In this document: positions 28,731-38,188 of the stretch, in pieces | Position numbering within the stretch: position 1 is the stretch's first letter | How the letters are laid out: every line of letters begins with the position of its first letter | Assembly (NCBI RefSeq): GCF_000473995.1 | Contig: NC_022571.1 | Location: 4,743,416 to 4,807,415, forward strand | From: Clostridium saccharobutylicum DSM 13864 | GTDB taxonomy: Bacteria > Bacillota > Clostridia > Clostridiales > Clostridiaceae | DNA length: 64,000 nucleotides | Direction: 5' to 3' | The notes under the pieces: model-generated | Seen by the model: only the letters and a program-made list of their open reading frames with translations | What the model was told of the DNA's origin: nothing | Databases searched by the model: none | Made by a program: the position numbers and the translations under genes

Positions 28731-29975
28731 ATGAATAATTTAAATGATACAGATCAATATCTACAATCACTTAAAAACTATAAACTACTTATTGAAAATG
28801 CAGTTGAGTGCATATGGTTATTTAATTTACAGACTATGAGTTTCAAATATATAAGTCCTTCTATAACTAATTTAAGAGGATTAACGGTTGAAGAAGTAAT
28901 GAACGAAAAAATTGAAGACTCTCTTACTCCAGAATCACTGAAAAAAATAAAAAAATTCCATATTGATAGACTCTGCAAATTTATGTCAGGAGATAGAAGT
29001 GAAAATGTTATATCTAATATTGATGAATATAATCAATATTGTAAAGATGGAACAATAAAAACAATAGAAATATCAACTAAGTTTATAGTTGATGAAAAGA
29101 CAAATACTATTGATATTTTAGGGGTATCAAGAGATATAACAAGAAGGAAAAAATTGGAAAAAAGATTAATTAACGAGTTAAAAGAACAAAAATTTATATT
29201 AAAGGACTTGTTGAATGAAATTCAAGTGAACTTCCCAACATCTAAATGTCGCATCTATTACTTTAAAAAATTCTTAGTTTATGGTGCTAATAGTAATGAT
29301 GCTATAAAATGGCGTACATCTAAGTCAGAAGAACTTTTTGCATATCTCCTTAAAAATGCTGGAATCTATGTTCCAAAGTGGGTAATATGCGAAGCACTTT
29401 GGCCAGAATATGATATTGAAAAAATTAATAATTTATTGCATACAACTATATATAAAATGAAAAAAGTCTTAACTTCAATAAACTTAAATTTTAATCTCAA
29501 ATTTAGAAATGGTTGCTATTGTCTAATTGTTAATGATGCATATGTTGATATCATAGAATTTGATTCTATTGTATCTTCTAAACTTAAACTAGCAAAAAAT
29601 ACAATACATAAATATGAAAAAGCATTTTCATTATATAAAAATGCGTATTTGGAAGAGAACGACTATATTTGGTCCTTTGCAAAAAGAGAAAATTGTTCTA
29701 AAAAATTCTGTAAATTAGCAATTTCTCTTGTACAGTATTATTCAAGAATAAATGATTATACTTCAGCAGAGAGAATAATTCTAACTGTTTTAGAAAAATC
29801 ACCTTTAGATGAATATGCTCATGAAGCATTATTAAAGTTATATTTAACTAATAATGATTACGCAAAATTTATTAATCATTATAATTACATGAAAGATTTA
29901 TTTGAAACTGAACTTGGAATCCAACCAAATGATTCTATACAAAGTTTATATCATAGTATGTTATCTGACTACTAA
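28731..29975 (+). CDS. PAS-domain SARP/BTAD-type transcriptional activator
   Basis: This 414-residue protein has an N-terminal PAS domain of about 125 residues (ending DILGVSRDITRRKK, a typical PAS/PAC tail). A winged-helix region near 180-260 follows (WRTSKSEELFAYLLKNAG, LHTTIYKMKKVL), then a C-terminal helical BTAD-like domain (LEKSPLDEYAHEALLKLY, ETELGIQPND). This matches the SARP activator layout with an added small-molecule or redox sensor. GGTGAATATT precedes the ATG at 28731. It is the only plus-strand regulator here and is divergent from the PocR chemoreceptor. It probably controls an unlinked or neighbouring catabolic response (inference). Confidence 0.85.
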   Translation: MNNLNDTDQYLQSLKNYKLLIENAVECIWLFNLQTMSFKYISPSITNLRGLTVEEVMNEKIEDSLTPESLKKIKKFHIDRLCKFMSGDRSENVISNIDEYNQYCKDGTIKTIEISTKFIVDEKTNTIDILGVSRDITRRKKLEKRLINELKEQKFILKDLLNEIQVNFPTSKCRIYYFKKFLVYGANSNDAIKWRTSKSEELFAYLLKNAGIYVPKWVICEALWPEYDIEKINNLLHTTIYKMKKVLTSINLNFNLKFRNGCYCLIVNDAYVDIIEFDSIVSSKLKLAKNTIHKYEKAFSLYKNAYLEENDYIWSFAKRENCSKKFCKLAISLVQYYSRINDYTSAERIILTVLEKSPLDEYAHEALLKLYLTNNDYAKFINHYNYMKDLFETELGIQPNDSIQSLYHSMLSDY

Positions 29976-30047
29976 TTTATATAGGGTTCCGCAATGATAA
30001 TAAAGCTTAAATAACACTTCTAAATTCTTAACTATGGCCTATACAAA

Positions 30048-30262
30048 AAGAAATGATACTCTTTTGCTGAGTGTTACATTTAAAAAAGGACTGTAAGATT
30101 TCTTCAATAGAAGCTGTTACATTCTAGCATGTCATTGAGACACATGCTAGAATGGATGCAACTTCTGTTGTTAGAAATCTACAGTCCTTTTCTGCAGTAA
30201 TTGAAGCAACAGAGAGCTATTTCTTTCTGTTAATCATTATATAAATCTAAGTTCTACTATAT
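30048..30262. repeat. Family A palindromic element, copy A6 (X to Y)
   Basis: Arms GACTGTAAGATTTCTTCAAT and TTAGAAATCTACAGTC pair, and the tip is AGCATGTCATTGAGACACAT. The Y end overlaps the TAG stop codon of dapA at 30257. It fills the gap between the convergent PAS-SARP and dapA genes. Confidence 0.75.
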
Positions 30263-31141
30263 AAGATTATTAGATTTAAGTTCTGTACGTAATGTTTCTA
30301 AATTCTTACCTTCCATAGGGAATAATGGCATTCTAAGTGGTCCCACATTATATCCCATAAGTCCTAATGCAGTCTTTACTGGGATAGGATTTACCTCTAC
30401 AAATAATGCATTAATAAGACTTAAATATTTTGTTTGAAGATTTTCACTTTCTCTTACTTTTCCTTCAAAATATAAACTACAAATATCATGTGTTTCCTTA
30501 GGCATTACATTTGAAAGTACTGAAATGACACCTTTTCCACCTAAAGATAATATAGGTACTATCTCATCATCGTTTCCAGAGTAAATAGTAAGGTCATCTT
30601 TACAAAGAGCTCTTATTTTTGCAACTTGCGAAAGATCTCCGCTTGCTTCTTTTATAGCAACTATACGTGGATGTTTTGCTAATCCTGCACAGGTTTCAGG
30701 TGCTATATTAACACCAGTTCTTGATGGCACATTATATAAAATGATAGGTACATTAACTCTATCAGCAATATAATTAAAATGTTTAACTAATCCACTTTGA
30801 GTAGCTTTATTATAGTATGGTGTAACCAATAAAAGTGCATCAACTCCAACACTTTCAGCATATTGAGATAATGCAACAGCATATAAGGTATCATTAGAAC
30901 CTGTGCCCGCAATTACAGGAACTCTCTTATTTACATATTCAACTGTAAATTTAATAGTTTCTTTATGTTCTTCATCACTCATAGTTGAAGATTCACCTGT
31001 TGTACCTGTAATTACAATGGCATCTGTTCCGTTCTCTATATTAAAATCTATTAACTTTTTAAGTTCTTCAAAATTAACCCCATTTTCTGTAAAAGGCGTA
31101 ACAATTGCAACTGCTGCACCCGTAAATATCACATTCTTCAT
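30257..31141 (-). CDS. dapA: 4-hydroxy-tetrahydrodipicolinate synthase
   Basis: This 294-residue class I aldolase condenses pyruvate with aspartate semialdehyde in the lysine/diaminopimelate pathway. GTTGESSTMS (pyruvate-binding loop), TPYYNKATQ (catalytic Tyr), YNVPSRTG and the Schiff-base lysine in AIKEASGD are all present. The start at 31141 follows AAGGGGGAAATTTTT; an in-frame start 11 codons earlier is on the wrong side of the binding site. It is a single gene, not linked to lysA (16 kb away), and no lysine riboswitch was seen upstream. A paralogue with another keto-acid aldolase role is possible but less likely. Confidence 0.92.
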   Translation of the reverse strand: MKNVIFTGAAVAIVTPFTENGVNFEELKKLIDFNIENGTDAIVITGTTGESSTMSDEEHKETIKFTVEYVNKRVPVIAGTGSNDTLYAVALSQYAESVGVDALLLVTPYYNKATQSGLVKHFNYIADRVNVPIILYNVPSRTGVNIAPETCAGLAKHPRIVAIKEASGDLSQVAKIRALCKDDLTIYSGNDDEIVPILSLGGKGVISVLSNVMPKETHDICSLYFEGKVRESENLQTKYLSLINALFVEVNPIPVKTALGLMGYNVGPLRMPLFPMEGKNLETLRTELKSNNLI

Positions 31142-31363
31142 AAAAATTTCCCCCTTGATATTTTCTAAACTCAAATAGCTTAACTGTACTCATATTCCTT
31201 ACACTATTTACAAAAATTATTATTAACATTTTTAAAGAAATGTATATATAAATTATAACATATTAAAAAATTTTTAGTTATATTTTCGTTTTATTTAAAC
31301 ATTTATTTTATGATAAAATTTAAATATATGTGTCAAAAATAATTTACACTAAATTGAGTAATA

Positions 31364-31392
31364 TTGACTTAATTTTACTAAAAAATTAAAAT
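31364..31392 (+). promoter_or_regulatory. Promoter of the CDF transporter gene
   Basis: TTGACT, a 17-base spacer and TAAAAT, about 58-86 bases upstream of the ATG. Confidence 0.6.
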
Positions 31393-31449
31393 TGTAATAT
31401 ATATGATTATTAATTTAAGATATAATATTTTTAGATTGGAGCGCAACTT

Positions 31450-32625
31450 ATGTTTTTTGAATTTTTAGTTAACACATTTATAAAGAATAGTTCTGCTGTT
31501 AAAGATGATAAAGTTAGAAATTCATATGGAATTCTTGGTGGAATTATTGGTATAATAGTTAACCTTATATTATTTGCTATAAAGCTTTTCGTTGGTTTTT
31601 TAACTTCCAGCATAGCTATTACTGCTGACGCATTTAATAACCTTTCTGACGCTGCCTCATCTCTTATAACTATTTTTGGCTTTAAACTTTCAAATATGCC
31701 TGCAGATAAAGAGCATCCTTTTGGCCATGGAAGAATTGAATATCTCTCTGCCTTAATCGTTGCTTTTATGGTAATGTTAGTTGGTTTGCAATTTATTAAG
31801 TCTTCTTTTGAAAAAATACTTAATCCTACCTCTGTCTTTTTTGAATTAATGCCCTTTATATTACTTTTAATATCAATATTACTTAAGATATGGCTTTCAA
31901 GATTTAATAAACTTATCGGTGATAGAATTAATTCTTCTGCATTAAAAGCTGCTTCTGTAGATGCTCTAGGTGATGTAGTTACTTCTAGCAGTGTTGCTAT
32001 TTCACTATTAGCATCAAAGTTTACTAATCTTGCTATAGATGGATATATTGGAATGATAGTTGCTTTATTTATAGTCTATTCTGGCTTTTCATTAGTAAAA
32101 GATACTATAAGTCCATTATTAGGCGAAGCACCTGATCCTGAACTTGTAAAATCAATTGAAACAATGGTTATGTCTTACGATAATATCCTTGGGACTCATG
32201 ACTTGATTATACATAATTATGGTCCTGGTAAATGTATGGCATCCATACACGCTGAAATTCCAAGTGATATAAGCGTTGTTAAAATACATGAGATAATTGA
32301 TAAGGCTGAAAGAGAGATTTCTAAGGCTCTTAAGCTATACTTAGTAATCCACATTGATCCTCTTTGCATTGTTGAAGATGAAGTTAAAGAAATCTACGAT
32401 GAAATATTAAAATTAATCAAACAATATGATTATATTGAATCTATACATGATTTTAGAGTTGTTGGCGAAGGTGAGATTAAAAATTTGATTTTTGATGTCG
32501 TAGTTAAAACATCAAAAAAAGCTCCTCACGACAATAATGTAATAACCAATATTATAAGTAAGCATATAAAGCAATCTCATCCTCTTTATAACTGCATAAT
32601 TACAATAGACAAGCATTTCGCATAA
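31450..32625 (+). CDS. Cation diffusion facilitator (CDF) metal transporter
   Basis: This 391-residue membrane protein has about six transmembrane helices in the first 220 residues. It carries the CDF metal-site motifs DAFNNLSD (helix II) and DALGDVVTSS (helix V), and the conserved HPFGHGRIEY loop. The C-terminal about 170 residues are a cytoplasmic dimerisation domain, longer than the minimal family length of about 300. CDF proteins export Zn, Mn, Fe or similar divalent ions in exchange for protons; the pair of Asp residues alone does not fix the metal. TTGGAGCG precedes the ATG. Confidence 0.92.
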   Translation: MFFEFLVNTFIKNSSAVKDDKVRNSYGILGGIIGIIVNLILFAIKLFVGFLTSSIAITADAFNNLSDAASSLITIFGFKLSNMPADKEHPFGHGRIEYLSALIVAFMVMLVGLQFIKSSFEKILNPTSVFFELMPFILLLISILLKIWLSRFNKLIGDRINSSALKAASVDALGDVVTSSSVAISLLASKFTNLAIDGYIGMIVALFIVYSGFSLVKDTISPLLGEAPDPELVKSIETMVMSYDNILGTHDLIIHNYGPGKCMASIHAEIPSDISVVKIHEIIDKAEREISKALKLYLVIHIDPLCIVEDEVKEIYDEILKLIKQYDYIESIHDFRVVGEGEIKNLIFDVVVKTSKKAPHDNNVITNIISKHIKQSHPLYNCIITIDKHFA

Positions 32626-32628
32626 AAA

Positions 32629-32690
32629 AATAAACTAAACTCATGTGGTAACTTACCGAAATCAAATATTACCTTTAGTTTAGTAAACAT
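32629..32690. repeat. Family A Y-end fragment after the CDF gene
   Basis: CTCATGTGGTAACTTACCGAAATC matches the Y end and starts just after the plus-strand stop codon. An outer pair ATAAACTAAAC/GTTTAGT could form a weak hairpin. Confidence 0.5.
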
Positions 32691-32746
32691 ATGTATTCAA
32701 CTATGAACTCAGTTGACAAATTAGAGTTCTATGAAAATTGTGATTA

Positions 32747-33006
32747 AACAAACTTTGAAATATACTATAACTAGAAATTAAGGGGACTCTTTTTCGGAGC
32801 ATTGCATTAAAATAAGGCTGTAGGCATTTCTTAAGTAGAAGTTGTTCCATTCTCGCTTGTCCTATAGTTTATCTTAGGAACATGCAAGAATGGGTACAAC
32901 TTCTACTTTTAGAAATCCACAGCCTTGTTTTAAAGCAATCGAGCAACAAGAGTACCCTTACTTTCGGTAAGTTACCTCATAAATCTAAATACTAAATTTT
33001 TATCTC
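32747..33006. repeat. Family A palindromic element, copy A7 (X to Y)
   Basis: X motif ACTTTGAAATATACTATAAC, arms GGCTGTAGGCATTTCTTAAG and TTAGAAATCCACAGCC, tip CCTATAGTTTATCTTAGG, then Y motif CTTTCGGTAAGTTACCTCAT. The Y terminus contributes the TAA stop codon of the M13 peptidase gene (33000-33002). Confidence 0.82.
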
Positions 33007-35117
33007 CATATGCCTACTCTATTTTCAGGTTTAACATACATTTTATCTCCTTCTTTAATTCCATAAGTTTTATCGAATTCATCATATTGAGATAATACTG
33101 CATTTACCCTAATCTTATAAGGCGAATGCGTATCATATTTAAGCATATATTCTTCATATTCAGATGTCCTAACAGCTCTATATGCTTTTGCATAGCTTTC
33201 AAAGAATTGCTTATAATCTGCATTTGGCATATCTTGCAATATATCAAGTAAACATCGCATTGATGAAAGGTCTGCAATATTTTCTCCTAATGTATTTTTT
33301 CCATCCACATTCTTTCCTGGCATACCTTCTAAACTACTATAATACTTAATTATTCCATCAGTTCTTCCCATATACTTTTTAAAATCATCTGCTGTCCATG
33401 TGTCTTTCATATTACCATCACTATCATATAATATACCGGTGTTATCAAAAGCATGTCCAATTTCATGGGCAATAATAAATCCTAAAGTAGCTAATTTTTG
33501 TTCTTTAGTTTCATTTTTATCATAAAAATCAGGTTGTAACATTCCAGCTGTAATAATAAGATCATTATTATTGAAATGATATTCTGCTGTTAAAGACTGA
33601 GGTGATAATTTACTAGAAAACATCCTTTTATCTACAGGTTCATTTAACTGTTGTATTTCTCTTGATCTTGATAAAACTGTTAAGTTCATTATGTTACTTA
33701 ATAGCGACCCACCATCTTCATATGATTTTACATCTGCTTCAGAATATGCATTAAAATCACTATCATAATAATCTGGATAACCTATATTAACTGTCAATTT
33801 ATTCAATTTATCAATAGCATTATTTTTAGTTGTATCACTAATCCAATTACTATTAGAAATTCGTTTCTTATAGGTAGCAATTATTTCATTTGTTAAATCC
33901 TCAACATCTTTTTTATTATCATTACTAAAACACTTGTCTACATAAAGTTTTCCCATTTTTAAAACAAATTTATCTTTTATCAATTCATAAGCATTATCTT
34001 GTATTGATATGTCTTTTATATCTTCACCTGATAGATATTTAGTATATGCATTACTAGCATTATTTAAATCTTCAGTTAAAAACGTACTTGTAGATTCAAG
34101 AACTATCATCTCAAGATAATTTTTAAGCATAGGTAAATTAGAGTCTGTCCACAATTCATTTATTTTAGTTAACCATTTGTCCTGTTGAAGAACAATATTA
34201 TTAGCCTTATCAACACCTAATTTTTTCATAATACTAGGCAAATTTAAATTTGGCGCCTTGCTATTAAGCTCATTTACTGTAACAGGAATATTATATTTAC
34301 TCATATCAAGATTATTAACTTTACTTACTTCTTGATATCCTAATATTGATTGCGCTATAGATGTTTCAAAAGTAATTAAGCATTCTATCTTATTGGTTGC
34401 ATCTTCTTTACTATAACCATTTAAAGTTAAGATGTTATATAAATACTTTATATATTCTTGTCTATCTGTTTTACCAGCTTCAGTTGGATTTATATATTGA
34501 TCTGAATTTCCTAATCCAAGATAAGTAGGTTTAATATCTAATTTATAAGATTTTTCATCTCGTGTAGGTTCTACTGAAAATCTTATTAATGTATTAAATA
34601 TATCTATATCTTTATCAGATAATATATCTGACAACTGTGATACACTATTTACACTTTCAATTTTATCTAAATATTGTTTAATGGGTTGTATACCTTGTTT
34701 ATTTCTTTCTTTTAAATTAAGAGTATTGTTATACAAATTGACTATTTTTGTCTCATCGCTATCAGAATTATGCTGACTTTTATTGGCTGCTAAATCAGTG
34801 ATTATTTCTTTAATTTTATCATCATTTTTTTCTTGAAGCTCAGAAAAGGAGCTATCTTCTTTTAATAACGAATTAACATTAGCTTGTGCAGTTTTTAACC
34901 ATTTTCCATTTACAGATTGATAAAAATCATCTTGTAATCTTACACCTGAAGTTGATTCTGAAGTTTGCACTTGAGAAGTCTCGTTACTTTGAGTTATAAA
35001 ATTATTTATACTTTCATTAAATAAATTGTTTTCATCTGCCATAGCGCTAGTATATGGAATAAATGTAATTATAAACGCTATTAATATACTTGCTATACAT
35101 ATTCTTTTCTTAATCAT
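33000..35117 (-). CDS. Exported M13-family (neprilysin/PepO-like) metallopeptidase
   Basis: This 705-residue protein has a signal peptide ending near TSAMA (about residue 26). The M13 N-terminal helical domain starts with DDFYQSVNGKWL. The zinc site is HEIGH in IIAHEIGHAFDNTG with ENIADLSSMR as the third ligand motif, and the protein ends in the family's short Trp C-terminus (VGIWR). It cleaves oligopeptides outside the cell. The ATG at 35117 has GGGGG 7 bases upstream. ATG 35123 is too close, and an extension to 35162 would start inside a family B repeat. No lipobox is present. Confidence 0.92.
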   Translation of the reverse strand: MIKKRICIASILIAFIITFIPYTSAMADENNLFNESINNFITQSNETSQVQTSESTSGVRLQDDFYQSVNGKWLKTAQANVNSLLKEDSSFSELQEKNDDKIKEIITDLAANKSQHNSDSDETKIVNLYNNTLNLKERNKQGIQPIKQYLDKIESVNSVSQLSDILSDKDIDIFNTLIRFSVEPTRDEKSYKLDIKPTYLGLGNSDQYINPTEAGKTDRQEYIKYLYNILTLNGYSKEDATNKIECLITFETSIAQSILGYQEVSKVNNLDMSKYNIPVTVNELNSKAPNLNLPSIMKKLGVDKANNIVLQQDKWLTKINELWTDSNLPMLKNYLEMIVLESTSTFLTEDLNNASNAYTKYLSGEDIKDISIQDNAYELIKDKFVLKMGKLYVDKCFSNDNKKDVEDLTNEIIATYKKRISNSNWISDTTKNNAIDKLNKLTVNIGYPDYYDSDFNAYSEADVKSYEDGGSLLSNIMNLTVLSRSREIQQLNEPVDKRMFSSKLSPQSLTAEYHFNNNDLIITAGMLQPDFYDKNETKEQKLATLGFIIAHEIGHAFDNTGILYDSDGNMKDTWTADDFKKYMGRTDGIIKYYSSLEGMPGKNVDGKNTLGENIADLSSMRCLLDILQDMPNADYKQFFESYAKAYRAVRTSEYEEYMLKYDTHSPYKIRVNAVLSQYDEFDKTYGIKEGDKMYVKPENRVGIWR

Positions 35118-35135
35118 TCTCATACCCCCATATTC

Positions 35136-35240
35136 AAAAAATAAAGAAAATAATAGACTCATTATGCTGGCACTTTACCTCCTTGCCTGATGAAAATGTT
35201 CATGACAGCTTTGAATTTGTTATTTATTTTCATGTGCCTT
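35136..35240. repeat. Family B short reversed derivative, copy B6
   Basis: CCTCCTTGCCTGATGAAAAT and TTATTTATTTTCATGTGCCT match family B in the opposite direction to B1/B4/B7/B8. The apical hairpin is missing. It lies just upstream of the M13 ribosome binding site. Confidence 0.7.
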
Positions 35241-35329
35241 ATTATTTTCTTTTATATGCCTTACTTGGAAAACATAGAATTATTGTTAATATTTTCTACA
35301 CTTAAAATTATATAATAAATATACATTAT

Positions 35330-35440
35330 TAGCTATGATTTAAACTTTAAAATATATAAAAAATAGAGGTCATGCTTTTGCGTAGGTTACCTCAAACCTG
35401 AACAAATGCATGACCTCTAATTTTGGTAGTATATATAATT
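35330..35440. repeat. Family A short element, copy A13 (X to Y)
   Basis: The X-like end TTTAAACTTTAAAATATATA is followed by a hairpin with arms AATAGAGGTCATGCTTTTG and GCATGACCTCTAATTTT, then a Y-like end. The arms are nearly identical to those of copy A12 at 60089. Confidence 0.65.
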
Positions 35441-35444
35441 GTAA

Positions 35445-35601
35445 CGCACACGAAAAAATAACAGACCAAATATGCGCCAAATATTTTGTGCCAGACAAGA
35501 AAGTGAATTCTACTCATAGTGAGCCTATTAGTAGAATTCACCAACGTAGTATGATACAAAATAGGTAAGCATACTAGTCTATTATTTTTTTGACTGTGCC
35601 T
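35445..35601. repeat. Family B structured element, copy B7
   Basis: The apical stem GTGAATTCTAC/GTAGAATTCAC is a perfect 11-bp pairing under the conserved loop TCATAGTGAGCCTATTA. The outer pair is AATAACAGACC and AGTCTATTATT. The right end touches the stop codon of the ABC ATPase gene (35600). Confidence 0.82.
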
Positions 35602-36322
35602 AAAGTACTTTTGATAAGAAATCTATAGTTCTTGGATGTTTAGGATGTTCGAATACTTCATCTGGAGTTCCTTGTTCTACGATTTTTCCGCCGTCCATAA
35701 ATATTATTCTATCCCCAACTTCTTTTGCAAATCCCATTTCATGTGTAACAATAACCATTGTCATACCTTCTTTGGCAAGATCCTTCATAACATTTAAAAC
35801 TTCTCCAACCATTTCTGGATCTAAAGCTGATGTAGGTTCGTCAAATAGCATAACATCAGGCTGCATAGCTAATGCTCTAGCTATAGCAATTCTTTGTTTT
35901 TGTCCACCTGATAATGATGCTGGATAAGCATCTATTTTATCTAATAAGCCTACCTTTTTAAGCAATTCTTCTGCTCTATTTTTCGCTTCACCTTTTGAGA
36001 TTTTTTTCACTTTAATAGGTGCTAAACATATATTTTCACATACAGTTTTATGTGGAAATAAGTTAAAGTGTTGAAATACCATTCCAACATTTTCTCTCAT
36101 TTTATCTATATTAGTTTCTTTTGAAGTTATATCTTTGCCTTCAAATGTAATTTGACCAGATGTAGGAGTTTCTAACAAGTTAAGGCATCTTAAAAATGTA
36201 CTTTTTCCGGAACCTGATGGTCCAATTACAACTACAACTTCACCTTTACTAATATGATCATCTATACCTTGTAAAACATTGTTTTTTCCAAAACTTTTAT
36301 GTAAATCCTTAACGTATATCAC
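35600..36322 (-). CDS. Polar amino acid ABC transporter ATP-binding protein
   Basis: This 240-residue ATPase of the GlnQ/HisP type has Walker [10 protein letters not shown], signature LSGGQKQR, Walker [13 protein letters not shown] and the switch histidine in VTHEM. It energises import with the permease and binding protein encoded upstream. The start is GTG at 36322 with AAAGGAGA about 10 bases upstream, and it overlaps the permease gene by 14 bp. This implies translational coupling. The substrate is an amino acid; which one cannot be told. Confidence 0.94.
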   Translation of the reverse strand: MIYVKDLHKSFGKNNVLQGIDDHISKGEVVVVIGPSGSGKSTFLRCLNLLETPTSGQITFEGKDITSKETNIDKMRENVGMVFQHFNLFPHKTVCENICLAPIKVKKISKGEAKNRAEELLKKVGLLDKIDAYPASLSGGQKQRIAIARALAMQPDVMLFDEPTSALDPEMVGEVLNVMKDLAKEGMTMVIVTHEMGFAKEVGDRIIFMDGGKIVEQGTPDEVFEHPKHPRTIDFLSKVL

Positions 36323-36968
36323 TTGCTTTCATTCTCCTTTCTACATAATTTAATATTCTTGTCATTGTAAAAGTTAATATAAAGTAAATTACTGCCGCTA
36401 CAATTATTGGTTCTAATCCTAATGCTGTATTCCCTCTTACAACTCCTGCATTATACATAAGTTCTGCAACCCCAATTACAGAAACCATTGAAGAATCTTT
36501 AATTATAGCTATAAATTCATTTCCCAATGCTGGTAAAATATTCTTAAATGCTTGTGGAATTATGATATGAATCATTGTTAACGCTTGGTTCATACCTAAG
36601 CTTCTTGATGCTTCCATTTGTCCTTTATCAACTGCATCAATTCCAGCTCTAATTATTTCAGAAACATATGCTCCTGAATTTAATGCTAAAGCAATTGCAC
36701 CCACAGTCATATCAGGCATGTCTATTCCCAATAATTTAGGTAATCCAATATAAATTATATAGATTTGAACTAGAAGCGGAGTACCTCTTACAAATTCTAC
36801 ATAAGCTGTTGCTATAAAGCTAACTGGTTTAAAATTTGAACGCCTTAAAAGTGTTAATCCAAGCCCCAAAATTGTTCCAAACAGTACTGCAAAGAATGCC
36901 AATACAATAGTTATCTCTGCCCCTCTTAAATAATACTCAGAGTACTTTCCTAAAAATGTGAAATTCAA
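36309..36968 (-). CDS. Polar amino acid ABC transporter permease
   Basis: This 219-residue HisM/GlnP-type permease has about five transmembrane helices, the family motif [16 protein letters not shown] and the EAA cytoplasmic loop ([20 protein letters not shown]), which docks the ATPase. The start codon is TTG at 36968, with AGGAGGGAAAATA before it. The gene lies between the binding protein (272 bp upstream) and the ATPase (overlapping). Confidence 0.94.
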   Translation of the reverse strand: MNFTFLGKYSEYYLRGAEITIVLAFFAVLFGTILGLGLTLLRRSNFKPVSFIATAYVEFVRGTPLLVQIYIIYIGLPKLLGIDMPDMTVGAIALALNSGAYVSEIIRAGIDAVDKGQMEASRSLGMNQALTMIHIIIPQAFKNILPALGNEFIAIIKDSSMVSVIGVAELMYNAGVVRGNTALGLEPIIVAAVIYFILTFTMTRILNYVERRMKASDIR

Positions 36969-37060
36969 TATTTTCCCTCCTAGTTTTTGATTATGCCTTA
37001 TATGTTAATTATTTTATAACTTTTGATTATTAAATCAAATCTGCATTAGATTATTATAAA

Positions 37061-37105
37061 TTAATAGTAATTAATTATCAACTATTGTTAATTAATTACT
37101 ATTAA
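37061..37105. other. Perfect AT-only hairpin between binding-protein and permease genes
   Basis: TTAATAGTAATTAATTA and its exact 17-bp complement flank an 11-base loop. There is no T tract, so it is more likely an mRNA-stabilising or processing hairpin than a terminator. It lies in the 271-bp gap of the ABC operon. Confidence 0.55.
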
Positions 37106-37239
37106 ATTTCTTTACATAACTTAAGGCATCATATCTTAATTGTTTAAAATATGTTGCCTTAAATTTCTAATGTATGTTAAAATTTAAATTCTTAGTTTAA
37201 AAAATCATGAGTATCTCATTATAATTTTGATATCAGATA

Positions 37240-38067
37240 TTATTCTACCAAGCTATTTGCATCTTTTGCCATTTGATTAATCTTATCTTGGCCTAAATTC
37301 TTTATTGTATTATTGATTGCATCTTTTAATTCAGGTGAATCTTTCTTCATTGCTATAGCAACACCACCATCTGGATCTTTTACAACTAAATCTTTTACAA
37401 TTGCAATACCAGAATTCTTTTCAACATTAATTTCTGCTACTGGTAATTCAGCTAAAACAGCATCTACTTTATTATTCTTTAAATCTAATATTAAATCAGG
37501 AATCTTATCTAATGATTTTACATCTGCTGCATCAAAGTTATCTTTTGCAATTCCTTCTTGTATAGAACCCTTTTGAACTCCAATTTTCTTTCCTTTTAAA
37601 TCATCCATTGAAGTTATTTTAGTCTCATCTCCTGACCTAACTATAAACCTATGTGTTGCAGTATAGTATATATCTGAGAAATCTGCATTTTGTTTTCTTT
37701 CTTCTGTAGGAGTCATTCCTGCAAATACCATATCTACTTTATTCGATTGAAGAGCTACTAATAAACCATCAAAAGCCATATCTTTTACTTCAAGTTTTAC
37801 TCCTAAATCTTTTGCAAGCTGCTCAGCGATATCAATATCAAATCCTACAATTTTATCTTCACCACTTGCTGATGAATGGAATTCATATGGTGGATAATCA
37901 GCACTTGTTCCAACAACAAGTTTTCCTTTTGCTTTAATCGCATCTAATGAAGATGTACTACTTTTAGCAGTTTCATTTTTAGCTGTATTTCCACATCCGA
38001 CCATACCTATAGCTATAGTTGCTACTGACACTACTGCTATTAATTTTTTTACTATTGAACTTTTCAT
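37240..38067 (-). CDS. Polar amino acid ABC transporter solute-binding lipoprotein
   Basis: This 275-residue lipoprotein has a signal peptide with lipobox GMVGC (Cys about residue 25). The SBP_bac_3 fold follows (KLVVGTSADYPPYEFH at the start of the first lobe, VGFDIDIAEQLAKDLGVKLE, MVFAGMTPTEERK). It captures an amino acid outside the cell and delivers it to the permease. AGGGGGAATAATAT precedes the ATG. It is the first gene of the operon, and the following gap with a hairpin would allow more binding protein than permease to be made. Confidence 0.94.
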   Translation of the reverse strand: MKSSIVKKLIAVVSVATIAIGMVGCGNTAKNETAKSSTSSLDAIKAKGKLVVGTSADYPPYEFHSSASGEDKIVGFDIDIAEQLAKDLGVKLEVKDMAFDGLLVALQSNKVDMVFAGMTPTEERKQNADFSDIYYTATHRFIVRSGDETKITSMDDLKGKKIGVQKGSIQEGIAKDNFDAADVKSLDKIPDLILDLKNNKVDAVLAELPVAEINVEKNSGIAIVKDLVVKDPDGGVAIAMKKDSPELKDAINNTIKNLGQDKINQMAKDANSLVE

Positions 38068-38112
38068 ATATTATTCCCCCTAACATCTTTATCACGTTTA
38101 TTCATTAGGATA

Positions 38113-38156
38113 ATTATATACGTCTATTTATATTTATGCAATACTTATGCATAAAA
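38113..38156 (-). promoter_or_regulatory. Promoter of the amino acid ABC operon with an overlapping repeat
   Basis: On the minus strand TTGCAT, a 17-base spacer and TATAAT (38113-38141). The -35 lies in ATGCATAAGTATTGCATAA, a repeated TGCATAA that could be an operator. A second similar site, TTTATGCATACTTATG, is at 38318-38333. The regulator is not identified. Confidence 0.6.
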
Positions 38157-38188
38157 TTTTAATTTTTTTATTTAAATATTAACAAATA

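Noticed and set aside
35118..35162. Longer N-terminus for the M13 peptidase
   Set aside because: The extension is encoded by the family B repeat and precedes the GGGGG ribosome binding site; the signal peptide fits the shorter form.
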